NCBI RefSeq assembly: GCF_004337985.1
Contig: NC_043743.1
Coordinates: forward strand, 364,228-428,227
Direction: 5' to 3'
Length of the DNA: 64,000 nucleotides
From: Pyricularia pennisetigena
Lineage: Eukaryota; Ascomycota; Sordariomycetes; Magnaporthales; Pyriculariaceae
The translations under genes were made by a program, and so were the position numbers. How positions within the stretch are numbered: position 1 is the first letter of the stretch; the number at the start of each line of letters is the position of its first letter. Below the pieces are notes generated by a model. It made no database searches. It had not been told where the DNA came from and saw only the letters and a program-made list of their open reading frames with translations. Below, in pieces: positions 24,601 to 36,429 of this stretch.

Positions 24601-25580
24601 GGGGACGCCATACTTTCACGGTCAGATCGGAGGAGGCAGAGACTAGGGCGTTGTTAGAATCGGCGAGGCATATGTCGTTGATCCAGTGGGTGTGAGCTAA
24701 TATCTGGCTGCGGAACTTGGAGGTTTGTTTTGGTTCGGGCGCGGAGGTGCCATTGGGGGCGGCCGAGTCGAGAGCCGAAGTTGAGGAGAATGGTGACTTA
24801 AGGTCGAGGTTGAGGTCCCATGCGCAGACAATGCCATCGCGGCCGCCAGAGTAACTGCAAAAGGCAACGAGTTAGAGAAGTAGAGGAGGCGACTACAATT
24901 TAGCAAGAGGTGCACGTGGCACATGAGATAGATAGTATAGGCGGAGAATCAGTAATATAGAGTTGGAACTTACAGGATGGATTTGTCGCGATCGGCAGCC
25001 AGGCCATTGACGCCAAGTTTGTGACCCCCAGCCTGTGAGCCGGCTACTTCAAGGACTGAAGAAAAAAGGGAAAATGTTAGTATTATCGCATGGTACTGGT
25101 TAGTGGCATTGCATGGCATGATATGGCATGGAATCAAGCAGGTTAGGCAGCGCGCCGGCCTTCTTCAACAGTACAGCACTCGAGGCGGCTACCATCTGAA
25201 TGACCAAATCCGCAAGCAGAGGGGTAAACCCGGGCTTCTTTTTCTATGTTTCTGGTGTTACTTTTCCTCCCTCCTGGGTCGTTTTTTTTTTTCTCGATCT
25301 TCTCTTGTCTTCTAGTTCACACCTTGGAAGGATTGGCAAGCTATCGCCACTATAACCCAAGACGTGCATTGGTGTTATACCCTAGAAAGCTGCTTGAAAG
25401 ACGAATGGGAACGCAAGCCATAAAACAACCACGTGCGGGGGGAACATCATCCTCAAGACTTTGGGCCAAGACAAAGCTGAAAAAAAGAAAAGAGAGGAAA
25501 AAACAAGAACAAAAAATAGGGACAGTGAAGAACTAAGGCGACGAACCATATGCTATCCTTTGACGCGCCTTCTTGGCCAT
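21656..25580 (-). CDS. WDR48/UAF1-like WD-repeat deubiquitinase cofactor (Bun107 family)
   Basis: Six exons, 25580-25547, 25055-24974, 24854-23513, 23437-23227, 23163-21965 and 21895-21656, join in frame to 1035 aa. The protein starts [15 protein letters not shown] and has an N-terminal WD40 propeller (about residues 15-400) with units such as [44 protein letters not shown] and [13 protein letters not shown]. The DUF3337/SLD-type C-terminal region contains [19 protein letters not shown] and ends with [23 protein letters not shown]48 homologues (fission-yeast Bun107, budding-yeast Duf1) bind and activate USP12/46-type ubiquitin proteases such as Ubp9. The last intron (21964-21896) is 69 nt and keeps the frame open if retained. 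Reading without it gives a smoother family match. Confidence 0.92.
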
Positions 25581-25992
25581 GGCGAAAAGAAAAGTACCGA
25601 ATAGGACGACGCGCGAGGCATGCGCTGTGTGTTGTCCGTTCTAGAAGTCCTTGGGGTGGAAAAAAAAGAAGCCGGGGAGAAGCACGCGCAGTAAGAGAGA
25701 ATGGGTGGCCTATAGGTGAAATACCGGGCTAAAGCGGTGTTGCGACCAACTAGCTCTGCAAATGTACGAAAGTTGATGGTAGCGGAGGTTTGAATGTACG
25801 GTTGACGGTTACTGTACCTGCTTCTAGGCTGGAAGCTATGACGGAGGAAGAACTGGATCCGCTTGTTGGTTGCTTCTGCTGATGAGGTGAGGTGAGGTCG
25901 GTTGGTTGTTACAACTTCAGATTTGTTTCTTGTTCTCTCTTGTCTCCTTCTCTCGGTTGCCGCCGGGTTTTCACCCCCCGAGCAAGACAAAC

Positions 25993-25995
<3 letters not shown>

Positions 25996-26029
<34 letters not shown>
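25996..26029. repeat. A34 homopolymer
   Basis: 34 consecutive A upstream of WDR48. Confidence 0.95.
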
Positions 26030-26031
<2 letters not shown>

Positions 26032-27211
26032 TACGGTAGAAAATAACGGCAGCACTACTCCTACTTTGGACAGCTGGGATGCAGAGTCGCTGCAACACCT
26101 TCCACAATTGATTGAGGCGACGGTTGAACAAGATCCCTGCTTGTGCGGGCGCTGAAGAACTAGAGGCTGCGGTTGGCTGCAGCAGGGGTTTTCCACCAGA
26201 TTGGGGGCTGGAGAAATGAGGGGCTTGAGGGGGTTGCAGCAGGATCACTGCGACTGTTGCAGGTGCACCATTGCGAGCATTGCTGCTGCTCTCTTTACGC
26301 AGTACAGTTCCACAATGTTCCTTCCTTCCTCTCCACCTTCTACCCTCTCCCTACCTAGTTGCGGGGCCCTGTACTACGGTACTATAATTCCCAGTACTAC
26401 TGCACAGTACTTTCTCCGGAGTTGGCTCGCTTGTTTGTTAATCTGTATTTAGTTAGGTTAGTTGTCGACCTCATCTTACGACAAACAGGTCTGACAGGTT
26501 GTGCAAAGGAAAACTTATAACACGCACGCAGGAGTCCTCATGACCACGACTAATGGAACAAGATCACCTGCTGACTTCAAAGCCATCCATCCTTACCTCC
26601 CGAATCAAGTCGACAACCTACATCAGGTACTTTTCCTGTCAGAACCGAGTCGAGTACCTATGGTTATGCCCCCCGTATTCAAAGTACATGCACAACCAAG
26701 TCAAGCCCAACCAACGAGCAACATGTCTCCATCGCACCACATAATCCTCTCCCCTTTCTCCTCCTTCAGCTCCCAACCCCGCATCACGGCATACCGACTG
26801 TCTGGTTCGCTAATGTTCAATTGATTGATATATTGGTTCAACTTAGCGAACCTGCCTTGCCCGCCCCCATCCGAACCTGGGGGTTTTCTGGTTGGGCCTG
26901 CGTCATCGCCCGATCTTTCCCATCATTTAACCGACTGAATTGATAGCAACTCCGTAATAAGTCGTTTCCTTCTGATCAAATCTCAGCTGACTTGGTGTTC
27001 GGATGGCAGCCAATAACATGTCAGTATCATGAAAACACTTGTTTTACCGCTCAAAGGTTAAGTCTGGTCATGTGTTTGATATGCAGGCTATGAATGAGCC
27101 CACATACCGGACACAAGTTGATAAAGATGCAAAGGCAATTGCCTATGTGTACCAGGAAGCACGACTTGATATGCTAGACTAACCAGTTCCCCACTCGGCA
27201 AAGGATAGACT

Positions 27212-27360
27212 CACCCTTGAAAGCAGCCAGCCTCAACGCCAAGAACGTCTTGTAGGTCTCTTGATAGGGCGCCGAGATGAAGCCGGCGGTGATAATCCCG
27301 CTCGGACGCCGCACGTCCCGTAGGCGCCCGGTGATGTCTTCGTGTGTGCTTCTCGCAACC
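27212..27360 (-). other. Orphan exon-like segment, unidentified
   Basis: The minus strand reads about 45 codons with coding-like composition (GRLRDVRRPSGIITAGFISA, then PYQETYKTFLALRLAAFK). It ends at a good GGTGAGT splice donor and is closed upstream by an in-frame TGA. No start codon, partner exon or family could be found. It may be a relic of a duplicated gene, a 5' exon of an unrecognised transcript, or chance. Confidence 0.25.
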
Positions 27361-28047
27361 AGTCAGACGTTCTTCGCAGGTTCCATCGTTTGTTTACTTT
27401 AGACAGACCGCTTGTTCATCCTCTGCCCTCGCTGCTTCAGATGCCTCAGCCCAGTCATGCACTCAGAATACCTCAAAGGACGAAGAAAGCCCTGCGAAGA
27501 AAATACATAGCTTTGCAGCACCAGCAGAAACATGCAACCTCTCGGGACTTCATAGAACCATTGCTGCAAGACATCTCTCAAAAGACAGCAACTGTGACTA
27601 ATCCATCATGGACAAGACTAAAAAAAAGGAAAGAAAAAATATTAATAGATAAATACACGCATACTGTGTTTGGACTACATATATACTAAGTTATGTAGAA
27701 CTGGCCGCCTGTAGTAAATCCGTGCGTTGGATTAGTTGTTAAGAAGCTGTTTAAAAAGAAGAGGAAAAAAAAGGTAATATCCCAGTCTTGAAAGTTGAGA
27801 AAAGAGTGAGGGTATACATAGAAGAAAAGACAAGAAGAAAAAGAAAGAAAAAAAGAAACAGGAAAAATCCAATAAAAATCAGGGATATTACATCGCTCAA
27901 ACCCAACGCCTCTTTTTTTTGTATAACCCCAAGACAAACACCAGTAGTAGTTGACCCCAAAGGAGTGGGAAACAGAAAAGAGCCAACGAAAAAAAATAGT
28001 TAAAATCGTAAATCATAACGACCCAAAGTTACCGCCCCAATAGGATT

Positions 28048-31000
28048 TCAACGCCTCTTCCCTACGCCGATGTCGATCTTGCCGCTCATGCTCTGCACCA
28101 CCATACTGCTCGCGTCTCCGCCCTCCTGGTCGCCCTTGCGCGCCGCGACGTGCTTGTTGACCCCGGGCCGGTTGCTCGTCTTGTCGAGGATAACGACGTC
28201 CTTTCCCCAGACCTTGATGCGGCCCGACATGTCTGTGGCATCAATGTCACCGCGCCACGACGAGGGGTATCGCACGCTGACCGCGGCCGAAGTGGTGCTG
28301 TGCCGCGACTGCAACGTGCGCAGGAACTTGGGCACCCCCATCGCGGCCGCTTGCGCCTGCTGCTGTTGTGCCGCTGCGTCTTCCGCCGTCTGAAGCTGCG
28401 GTCCGCGAGGGGTGATGATTGGTGGTGCCACGCCCGGTGGGACGAAGATCGAAGGGTGGCCAGATGGCACGTTGAATCGATCTCCAGGCCGTCCGTTAAC
28501 TATGGGGACTACGATTCCACGTTCAGGATCTTCTGGGGCCTCGGACTCGGCCGGTTGCACCTGTGGTCCGCGAGGAGTAATAATCGGTGGTGCCACGCCC
28601 GGCGGGACGAAGATCGAGGGGTGGCCAGATGGCACGTTGAACCGATCTCCCGGCTCACCGTTGACGATAGGGACTACGATTCCGCGCTCAGGGTCTTCTG
28701 GGGCCTCGGATTCGGCCGGTTGCACCTGCGGTGCCCGTTTGCTGATGCTCGGCACTGTCCCGCCCGGTGGGATGAGGAATGCGGGAGGCCCCGACGGGAC
28801 GTTGAACCGATCTCCCGGCCGGCCATTCACGATAGGGACCACGATGCCGCGCTCAGGATCTTCCGGGGACGTGGTGACCGGACGCGGTGGGGTTGTAAGA
28901 GGTGGTTGAGGTACGCGCCCGGAAGCACCTTCGAGGGCCGTAGAGTACACGCTCGTGGCCGCACTCCACCAAAACGGTTCCAGCACCTTAACTACTGTGC
29001 CGCCACTCGTAGATGTCGTCTGCAGGAGGCTCTGCTTCTGGTCCTCTGCGGCCACGCCTCGCATGATTCCCAGCTCGGCCGGCAAGACGGCGAGCATGTC
29101 GACTGCGATGTTGCCGCTTGTCGAGTGCATCTTGGCCGAGTAGGTAAAGGCGGCCGCGCCCTTGATATCGCCCGAGGTCGTGCCTACATCAATGTCATAC
29201 TCCCTCGGTGGTAGGATCTCGACCGCGGACCGCGTCATCCCTTGCGGGGCGAGGCCGTTGCCTGCCGCATCCTGCTGCGCTAGGAGCGCTTGCCGTGCCT
29301 GGTATACCGGCTCCCAGAATTCGACGTTGCCCGATGTCGAGCGGATAACAAGCGTAGCGACGCGTGGGTCCGTCGCCAGCACTGGCTTGGGCTCGATACC
29401 AACATTCACTTTACCCGACAAGGTATCGAGGCGGAGATAGTCGAATAGTGGCCAGGCACCACTAATGGGTCCGCTGGAGGCCGTGGCATAGATCGACCTC
29501 GCCTCGAAACGGAAGAAGGGCGGGGCACCTCCCTGCCCTAGTCTGACCAATTCGTTTTCGTCCCGTGTTGCGGTGGCGCACGCTACGGAGCCGATGATTG
29601 TGGTAAGCTCGGCTTTCTTGAGCACTCCCAGGTCGAGGTTGCTGAGCAGATGGATGTTGAGGTGCAGCACTTCAACATTGATGCTGTCGAGCCTCGCCCC
29701 CTTGGGCAGAGAGATGGTGGCCCGGATGTGTAGGCAAGGAGGCTGCGTTCGACCCTGGGCCCTGTTTGGGGCGGTGAGTATAAGTTTTTGCGCCCGCGAG
29801 TCCCACTGTTGGTTGATCCGGACGCTGTCGTCGTTGCCCTGGATCTCAATCACCATCTCGGGCGCGCCCGTCGTCCTCCGAACTAACACGTCGCCGAAGA
29901 CCTTGACGGGCACACCTGGCTGCGACTGATCCTCTCCCTCCATTTTCTGTAAGAGCACCAGCGAATACGCATCGCCAGTGATGAATGGATACGTCTCCTT
30001 GTTGACAAGCTTGCCAGTGGCACATCCCGATTTGGCCGGGAATGTGATTTCGCCGTCGAAGGGAGGATATTGCATCGGCGGTTCTTGTTGACTTTGTACT
30101 TGTATTGGAGTACTTTGTACTTGTATTGGAGAATCACCTGGTTCTGGATCTCCAAGACTTGCTTGTGACTTTAATGGCCGACCAGATGACTGTTGACCAG
30201 TCATAAACCAGTTACCCTGTCAGTCGTGATCCGTACCACCATTGCCCACCAAAACTTTAAACACAGGCCTCCAGAGGAGAGAAGAGGAGAAAAGTTATTA
30301 AAAAAAAAAAAAAAAAGCCGACGCAAATAGGCTTACCTCAATGATATTAGTCGTCCTCGCCGACCCAGAGTTCGAATAAGCTGCAAGAAACCCTAATACA
30401 ATTGCAGCTGCCGCGATCGCTATTAACAGCATCCGGAAAGCCCTGGATCGCAGCAGCGGCGTCCTCCTCTTTGCCGGCCGCCACCTCGCCGGCTCAACAT
30501 CATCCACGTCCACATCGCGGCCCATGCTCTGCGTCGACCTCGTTGTTGTCGGACTCTCCGTCAATAAACCCTGCCTCTCGCCACTCGCCGACCCGCGCGG
30601 CTGGGGGGAAGATAAGAGCCCCGAGGCTTCATCTTCACTGTCGCGTCCTGCTCCGTCTCTCATCGCAAATGTGTTGTAGTTCCTGAGGTTTCGTAATTGG
30701 TGATGATGGTAGGCGTAATTGTATTCGCTCCGTGTTGAGTAGGCGGGTGGTGGTGTCTCCTCTTCTGTCGTTGTCGTCGTCGTCGTCGTCGTTTTCTTCG
30801 GTACGGGCTGGTGGACCAAATCTTGGTGGCCGCCACCAGCCGTTATCGCCGTCAATCCTATGCCGCACCCAGCAGCGACAGCCGCCGTCTCGTTTCGTTC
30901 AAATCCAGATCCGGGGGCAAAATTGTGTATTTCGACGTTGCCATCGCGACGCCGATCCGAACATTCAGTTATAATACTACCATAGACGACAGCAGCAGCA

Positions 31001-31419
31001 GTAGAAACAGAACCGTTGCCGCCGCAAATCCTAGATGGATTGGACGCAGCATGTGGTAGACTGGGGGCCCGCGGCAGGAGCCCAGACCAACCCCGAGTCA
31101 GGCCCCGCCCGCTGTCCGACTGAGCACTACCCCGGCCCCTGTCCACCGCCTCGGCAGCGCTACCCTGCCAATGATAACTGTAATCCCCATGGGTCCTCTG
31201 TAGCGACGGGTCCAGAACCCAGACGTCGGGTAACAACGCTCGTGACGCTGTCTCTGCATCTCCCGCGCCCCCTGACAACCACGCCGTACCGCCAAAATAC
31301 CCATCGCTGGGGGATAATGCAGCCTGCCAATTGTCGTCGTCGCTGGCGATAACGTCTGTGTTGAGTATATCATCATGAGGCCAATTATCCTCATAGCTAA
31401 GATTATGGTATCGTTGCAT
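28048..31419 (-). CDS. Single-pass membrane protein with DUF4097-like adhesin domain and 55-aa tandem repeats
   Basis: Two exons, 31419-30337 and 30216-28048, join in phase 0 to 1083 aa. Residues 1-325 are a low-complexity, probably cytosolic region. A single hydrophobic segment at ~330-348 (MLLIAIAAAAIVLGFLAAY) is preceded by basic residues (RPAKRRTPLLRSRAFR), suggesting type II topology. The C-terminal part has repeated beta-strand motifs of the T/S-x-S-G-x-I/V kind (TASSGPISG, DTLSGKVNV, TTSGDIKGA, STSGNIAVD, SMSGKIDIG), characteristic of DUF4097-type putative adhesin beta-helices. Between the main helix and its last turns sit three 55-residue tandem units at about 813-977. No catalytic motif is seen. 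A cell-surface or wall-associated role is inference. The intron carries a 17-A run next to the donor. Confidence 0.75.
28369..28863 (-). repeat. Three tandem 165-bp coding units (55 aa each)
   Basis: Three consecutive 165-bp units begin at 28863, 28698 and 28533 on the minus strand inside the DUF4097-like gene. Each encodes EDPERGIVVPIVNG(R/E)PGDRFNVPSG followed by a Pro/Ile-rich half. Units 2 and 3 are nearly identical in DNA; unit 1 is more diverged in its second half. The pattern fits recent duplication by slippage or unequal crossing-over while staying in frame. Confidence 0.9.
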
Positions 31420-32947
31420 TTGCGGCGATTTGGTTTTTTTTTTTTTTTCTCTCTTTGCTTTCTTGTTATCTTTCTATTCAGCGCGCGTTACTTTCCTTCT
31501 CGGTGCGGCTCCCTCACGAAACGCACGAAACGCCTGCCAAGCCTAATTTGATCGTCGCTTGCGGTGGAGAGTTTTGAAGTCCCAGGACCGCAAGCAATAC
31601 TGCGGTAAAAAGAAGACCCTAAAACGCAACGCAACTCGCAACCCCTGGCAGTTTTTATGCAGGTTGGTTCTTGTCTTTATGGCTTTAAGACCCGGGCAGG
31701 CGGGTTTCGCCAACCAGATTCGGCGGAAATGAGTAACCTTCTTTTCTTTGGGCGTTTTAGTCCAAGGGATAAAGTTAGTAGTGTGAACGAAAATAGATAT
31801 AAATCGTAAATGACACCAGATCGCGTTATTGAATCGGCAAATCCAAGCAATATGCCTGCTTTTGTCCCGATATAAATATACCGAAGGAAAATGACAACTG
31901 GCCAAGACTTGGGGAATATTAAACCAATACAATATAGGCCAATTTCTAGAATGGAATGAAGCGAAGCAAAAATAATCACAATGGGTCCGGTATTAATCCC
32001 ATTATATGAAAGGCAAGGCCTGTAAGAGAGTAGGACATCCCGCCGACTTTGCTTGATATACCAATCAGCTCTATAACCCAAGCACACCATTAAAAATATC
32101 ACAAAACCCCATCATGTAGCTGCAAAGCGATAAGGAGTTGGAGAAAAAAAAATGATACGGATGGCGTAAGCCTCCCATGAGAGACGCGATCGCCAAGACC
32201 CAAATAGGAAGCTCGCGATATAGTCGGATCATCATTCTCTGTTTTGCCACGCATACTTGTGCTGCTATTGTCCGAAAGTAAACTCGAGACCCCCTCCCAT
32301 GTTCAGCTACCTACCACCTTACTCCGTCATCCCGCATAGTCTTACGTCTCCCATCCCGCGTGGCCGCGTAACTTTTTTTTTTTTTTTTATCAAGGTCGAG
32401 TCACACCGGAAAGGCTTTGCCAGTTATCATTGAGAAGGTCCAATGGGAAAATGAGCCGAGCGTTGAATGGCCCAAATGGTCTGGAAGCAATATATCAATA
32501 AATACCAACTAAGGTTTATCGCTGTTAGCCTATCCTCCCTACTGTTAGACATCCCAAAGCCCCTGTTCTACTCCTCTGACCTCCTTTTTTCCCCGCCCAT
32601 CACCTCGCAAAAACAAAAGGAATACGAGTACAAGCAGCTGGAGAACTGCCATGTCCGCGGAAAAGAATACCATGTATCTATACCGGCAGTTTGCCCTTCA
32701 CTCTTCGTGATATGTCATAGTGGCCGTATAACTAAGGGGGAAACCTGGGGTGGAACAAGTGTGAAAAATAGAAGTAAAAAAAAAAAAAAAGTTCCAAAAA
32801 ATAAGAGAAAATAGAAAAACAAATAACGCCTCCGCTATGCGGCACTAAAATCGCTTTAATTCAGGCGGCGGGAATTTGTCGAGATGAAATGTAGAGAATG
32901 CTTTGCCATCAACATCTCGTCATTCATCAATCCCTCTGCCAATCCCC
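31420..32947. other. Intergenic region, AT-rich
   Basis: Upstream region of the DUF4097-like gene plus the 3' flank of the mitochondrial carrier gene. It contains 16 T at 32373-32388 and a shorter A run near 32776-32790. Minus-strand open frames of about 130-140 codons at 31543-32102 lack coding-like composition, and no gene is supported. Confidence 0.55.
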
Positions 32948-35429
32948 TCACTGTAGATTGAGGAACTTCTTCGAGTTCTCGTACACGATCCATGTGATGC
33001 TCAAGGCCGGCGCCACCTTGAGCAGATTCGGCGTCAGCCCTTTGTACAGGCCCCTCACGCCCTCGTTCCGCACCGTACGCGTCGTCACGTCCCAGATACC
33101 CGTGTACGTCGGTCGGTGCATCTCTGTACCCTGCGTCTGCAACCGCGTCCGGAGCACATTAAGTGGATATACTATCGTCGCCCCGATCGCCCCTGATGTT
33201 GCACCCATCATTCCCATGGCGATGTTGCCCGGCTCCGCGTCATCCTCGTGAATCCCGCATGTTCGTGCCTTGTACCTTCGGTACGTCGTCTTCAGCAGCT
33301 CAAATGTCCCCATATCAATGGCACTGTACGGGAACATCCCCACAAGGCCCATAGTCACGCCGCGGTAGGCCGCTGCCACTCCGCCCGTCGCATACATACG
33401 CTTTGCTGTCTGCACTAGTAGTGCGTTGCCTGTTGGTCCGCCCTGTACGGTTTCACACTGCAGGCGGAACTTGAGTGTGTCGAGTGGATAGACGCAGAAC
33501 TGGGCAACCATGCCCGCCACTCCACCAGCGACGAATTTGGAGTAGGGGTTTATGTGAGTAGGGTCACTGTGGCCCTCGAGAGTTGCGAGGGTGCGTTTAG
33601 CGAACTCATACGAGCCGAATTTGATGGCCGTCTCCGGCATGATTTTTATGACGTTCAATCCATTTCCTACGTGAATATGTGCAAGCCACGGTTAGTTGGT
33701 TTCGCTCGAGCCGCATCCATCTCATTTGACCATCATATACAATACTTACCAGCGAAAAACGTACGCAGGCCACCTGACCTATACAAGCTGGTAATGGCAG
33801 CAGCGATCGGGTGGCCTGCGTTTTTGACTGCCTTCAGGGGCTTTCCCTTGGCAGCAGCTGCTACGGCTGCCTCGGCGCTGGTTCTGGCTTTTGTGTTGAC
33901 AAGGAGGTATACTTTTAATCGATCGAGAGGGGCAGTGGCTGTGCGTGATACACCACCCGCGATGGCACCGGCAAGGAAATAGCCTGGTTCAGGTAGGTAT
34001 TCAGTCAGCTTGGAGGGCTTGGTTTTATTTTCTACTTGCTTCGATGCCGACAACGCGTAGTCTGCTCCCTCCTCAAGCGCCGCTGGACTTATAACAGAGC
34101 TGGGACCTTCGCCGGTGTGCTGAGTGGCCAAGTCGAGAACCGCCTTGCTGTGTGCTCGTGAAGTTGTGGCTGGGAAGGGGCCGTCTGCGGCGTTGGCCCC
34201 CCTTTCTACTGATGCAAGAATGGGCGCCGTGGTTGCTGCAGCCAAGGCCGTCGACTGTAATGATTTCGAGGCTGGGTTTGGGGACATTGGCCTCTCCACT
34301 GGTGGCTTGCCTTGTCCGGGTTCGTTGGGTGTTTGCGAGGCCACATTCGCGTCGGGTTTTTGTAAAGACTTTCGAGAAGGTCCAGATGTCTTACCAGACA
34401 GCGACGGTGATGGTTGGGCAAGCCTAATGATAGAACCGAAGAGAGCGTGTAGAAGGAAGCTGGTCGTACCTAAGCCCTCTAGGGTATCTTCGCTCACCAG
34501 CGAATCTCCCTCGGCATTTATAGTGACGATTTGAGAGTAGAATGACAGTGCCGTCGCCAGAGCAGCACCACCATCACCGTCGTGTACCGGCATGAACAAG
34601 AGGAAGTCACTTAGCGGGAAGGACGGTCAGCACACACACAACAACGTCTGAGCTCTGCACGACCTGCCATCCATTCACCGGATGCGGGAAAGTCATCTGA
34701 GGCGGCCGTGCCCCAGAGACAACTTCAGTGGCGGCGACGCAGCAGATCTCGAAGCAAAAATCAATAATGGCACAACCTACCGCCATTCCTCAAAAGTGAT
34801 GTATCCGTCCCGGTTCATGTCGATCTCGTTGAAGAAGCCCGTCAGCCGTTTGGATGAGACGGTCAGGCCACATTTTTGGAAAGCACTCCGCAGCTCTTCT
34901 TTGTCTAGCCTTCCATTGTTATCCCTGTCGATAGATCGGAAAAGAGCAAAAAGCTGCCTTTCTGCCGTCTCGACGAATGTGCGAAACTCTGCACCACCAT
35001 ACGACGTGGCCTGGTCAGTCATTGAAGCCTACCAAAAAGCGTATAGCCGTATCCGTCCGCACACATAGCGTAGGTGTCGTTGTACACTGCTCGCAACTAA
35101 CGCACCTTCGTATTGTATCTTGCCGTCCCCGCTGGTGTCGACAGCCTTGAACACATCTGCCAGCATGTTTTCCGCATTCTTCATGGCTATCGCCCTCAGA
35201 AATGTCTCCGGGTCAGTTTTTGCGATGAAAATTTCCAGCAGCTGTGTATGCGCCCAAGAGACTAACGGTGGTCTATTCTCCTCAATCCCCTCTTGAGCCC
35301 CTTCAGGTCCAGCTCGCCGGCGCCCTTGGGATCCAGTTCGCGCCACAGCTCCTCCATGCGCTTGTCGCGCGCGTTCTGTGACTCGGCCATGCTGGCCTCC
35401 AGCTCCGAGACCACATCTGTGATCTTCAT
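32948..35429 (-). CDS. Ca2+-regulated mitochondrial ATP-Mg/Pi carrier (SCaMC/Sal1 type)
   Basis: Five exons, 35429-35267, 35186-35106, 34988-34781, 34609-33750 and 33666-32948, give 676 aa. The start is the first ATG after an in-frame stop. The N-terminal half carries EF-hands: a degenerate first loop (DPKGAGELDLKG), then DTSGDGKIQYEE, DRDNNGRLDKEE and DMNRDGYITFEE, which keep the Ca2+-ligand positions. After a ~165-residue Ser/Pro/Ala-rich linker come three mitochondrial-carrier repeats with signatures APLDRLKV, YPLDTLKFRL and YPLNVLRTRL. The protein should sit in the inner membrane and exchange ATP-Mg for phosphate when cytosolic Ca2+ rises. Substrate is inferred from the EF-hand/carrier fusion. 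The long linker is a fungal feature of unknown role. Confidence 0.92.
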
Positions 35430-36429
35430 GTTCGACTGGTCATCGCAGATCGGGAAGGCGGCTCAGTTTGCGGGAAATATCGCCTAATGTCGTATCACTG
35501 CGGGTTCTGATGGTTTTTGGACTTGGTTTCGTTGCTTCCCGCAGGGCACTATTATGTCGCATGCATCGTCTGGTTGAAACTGTGCTAGTTGATTAGAGCT
35601 ACTCCTTATCCCCCTGATGCTGCTGCTTATCGAGCTTGGCTGGTTCGGTGCTTGTCTTTGCGCTTTCGCAGCCATGTGTTGTCCCAAGGGCTGGAGGAAT
35701 GGCGCAAACTTCCGAGCTCTGTTGCCAATTTAGATATTGAGAAACGGGGAACCAGAATGTTGTTCAAGTCCGCACGCCTTCTGGTTATCGTAGGTAGGTA
35801 CCTAGTTACGTACACTTAAGGTAGACAGGTAGTGAGAAAAAGCTGCTACGACGTTGATCGATCAACAAGTGGAACTCCATCGAGCTAGGTGGGACAAGGG
35901 GTTGCAATATGCTCGCCGTCACAGAAACGAGACGACTGGCTCCACCCTGCCATGCTATGGGCTGGAGTGGAACAAGAAAGCTTCAACCTGCCAATCAGCG
36001 CTTGTCGGTTTGGGGGGATGTGTCAGCCAAGCTCAAGCCCCTCCAGCCACTCGCTTGGTACCCGTTATCTGATGGAAGCCACGATTCGATAAGGCGATGA
36101 TGTATGGATGGATGTACATGGAAACAAACCCCCTCTTGTCAGCCACCGCCTTTTAGAGCAAAAGAAAGCACTTGTCGACGTTTTGACTGCTTGAATGTCT
36201 GGGAGACGCAATCGTCGACATCTCAATTACCGTACAGGGACCTGTTATGTCAAGTAAATGGAATTTTTGCATACCTTAGGTACCCAGCATCCATCACAAG
36301 CGAAGCTCTCGGTAGCTTTGAGAGCTTTGGCTCGGTGATGGGGAGCTACCATTTTGTCAGCTTGTAGATACCTACGGGATCAACACGACCTTCAAATAGA
36401 CGTTTCCATTTTCCCGAGTCTAGGTCAGC
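35430..36429. other. Divergent intergenic region with TACCTAGGTA-like motifs
   Basis: This is the shared upstream region of the carrier gene (leftward) and the cyclin C gene (rightward). It contains a cluster of GTAGGTAGGTACCTAG-type sequence at 35791-35806 and a second CCTTAGGTACC at 36274-36284. No gene is supported. Confidence 0.6.

Larger units (their letters stand above)
25581..28047. other. Intergenic region with A34 tract and orphan coding-like patch
   Basis: These 2.5 kb lie upstream of WDR48. A run of 34 A lies at 25996-26029. Most of the rest is AT-rich and non-coding. A GC-rich patch at 27212-27360 (minus strand) reads like an isolated exon followed by a strong ggtgagt donor, but I could not attach it to a gene. 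Confidence 0.6.

Noticed and set aside
28150..29214. 354-codon plus-strand open frame
   Set aside because: Antisense shadow of the DUF4097-like gene, including its tandem repeats; Arg/His/Trp-rich without family likeness.
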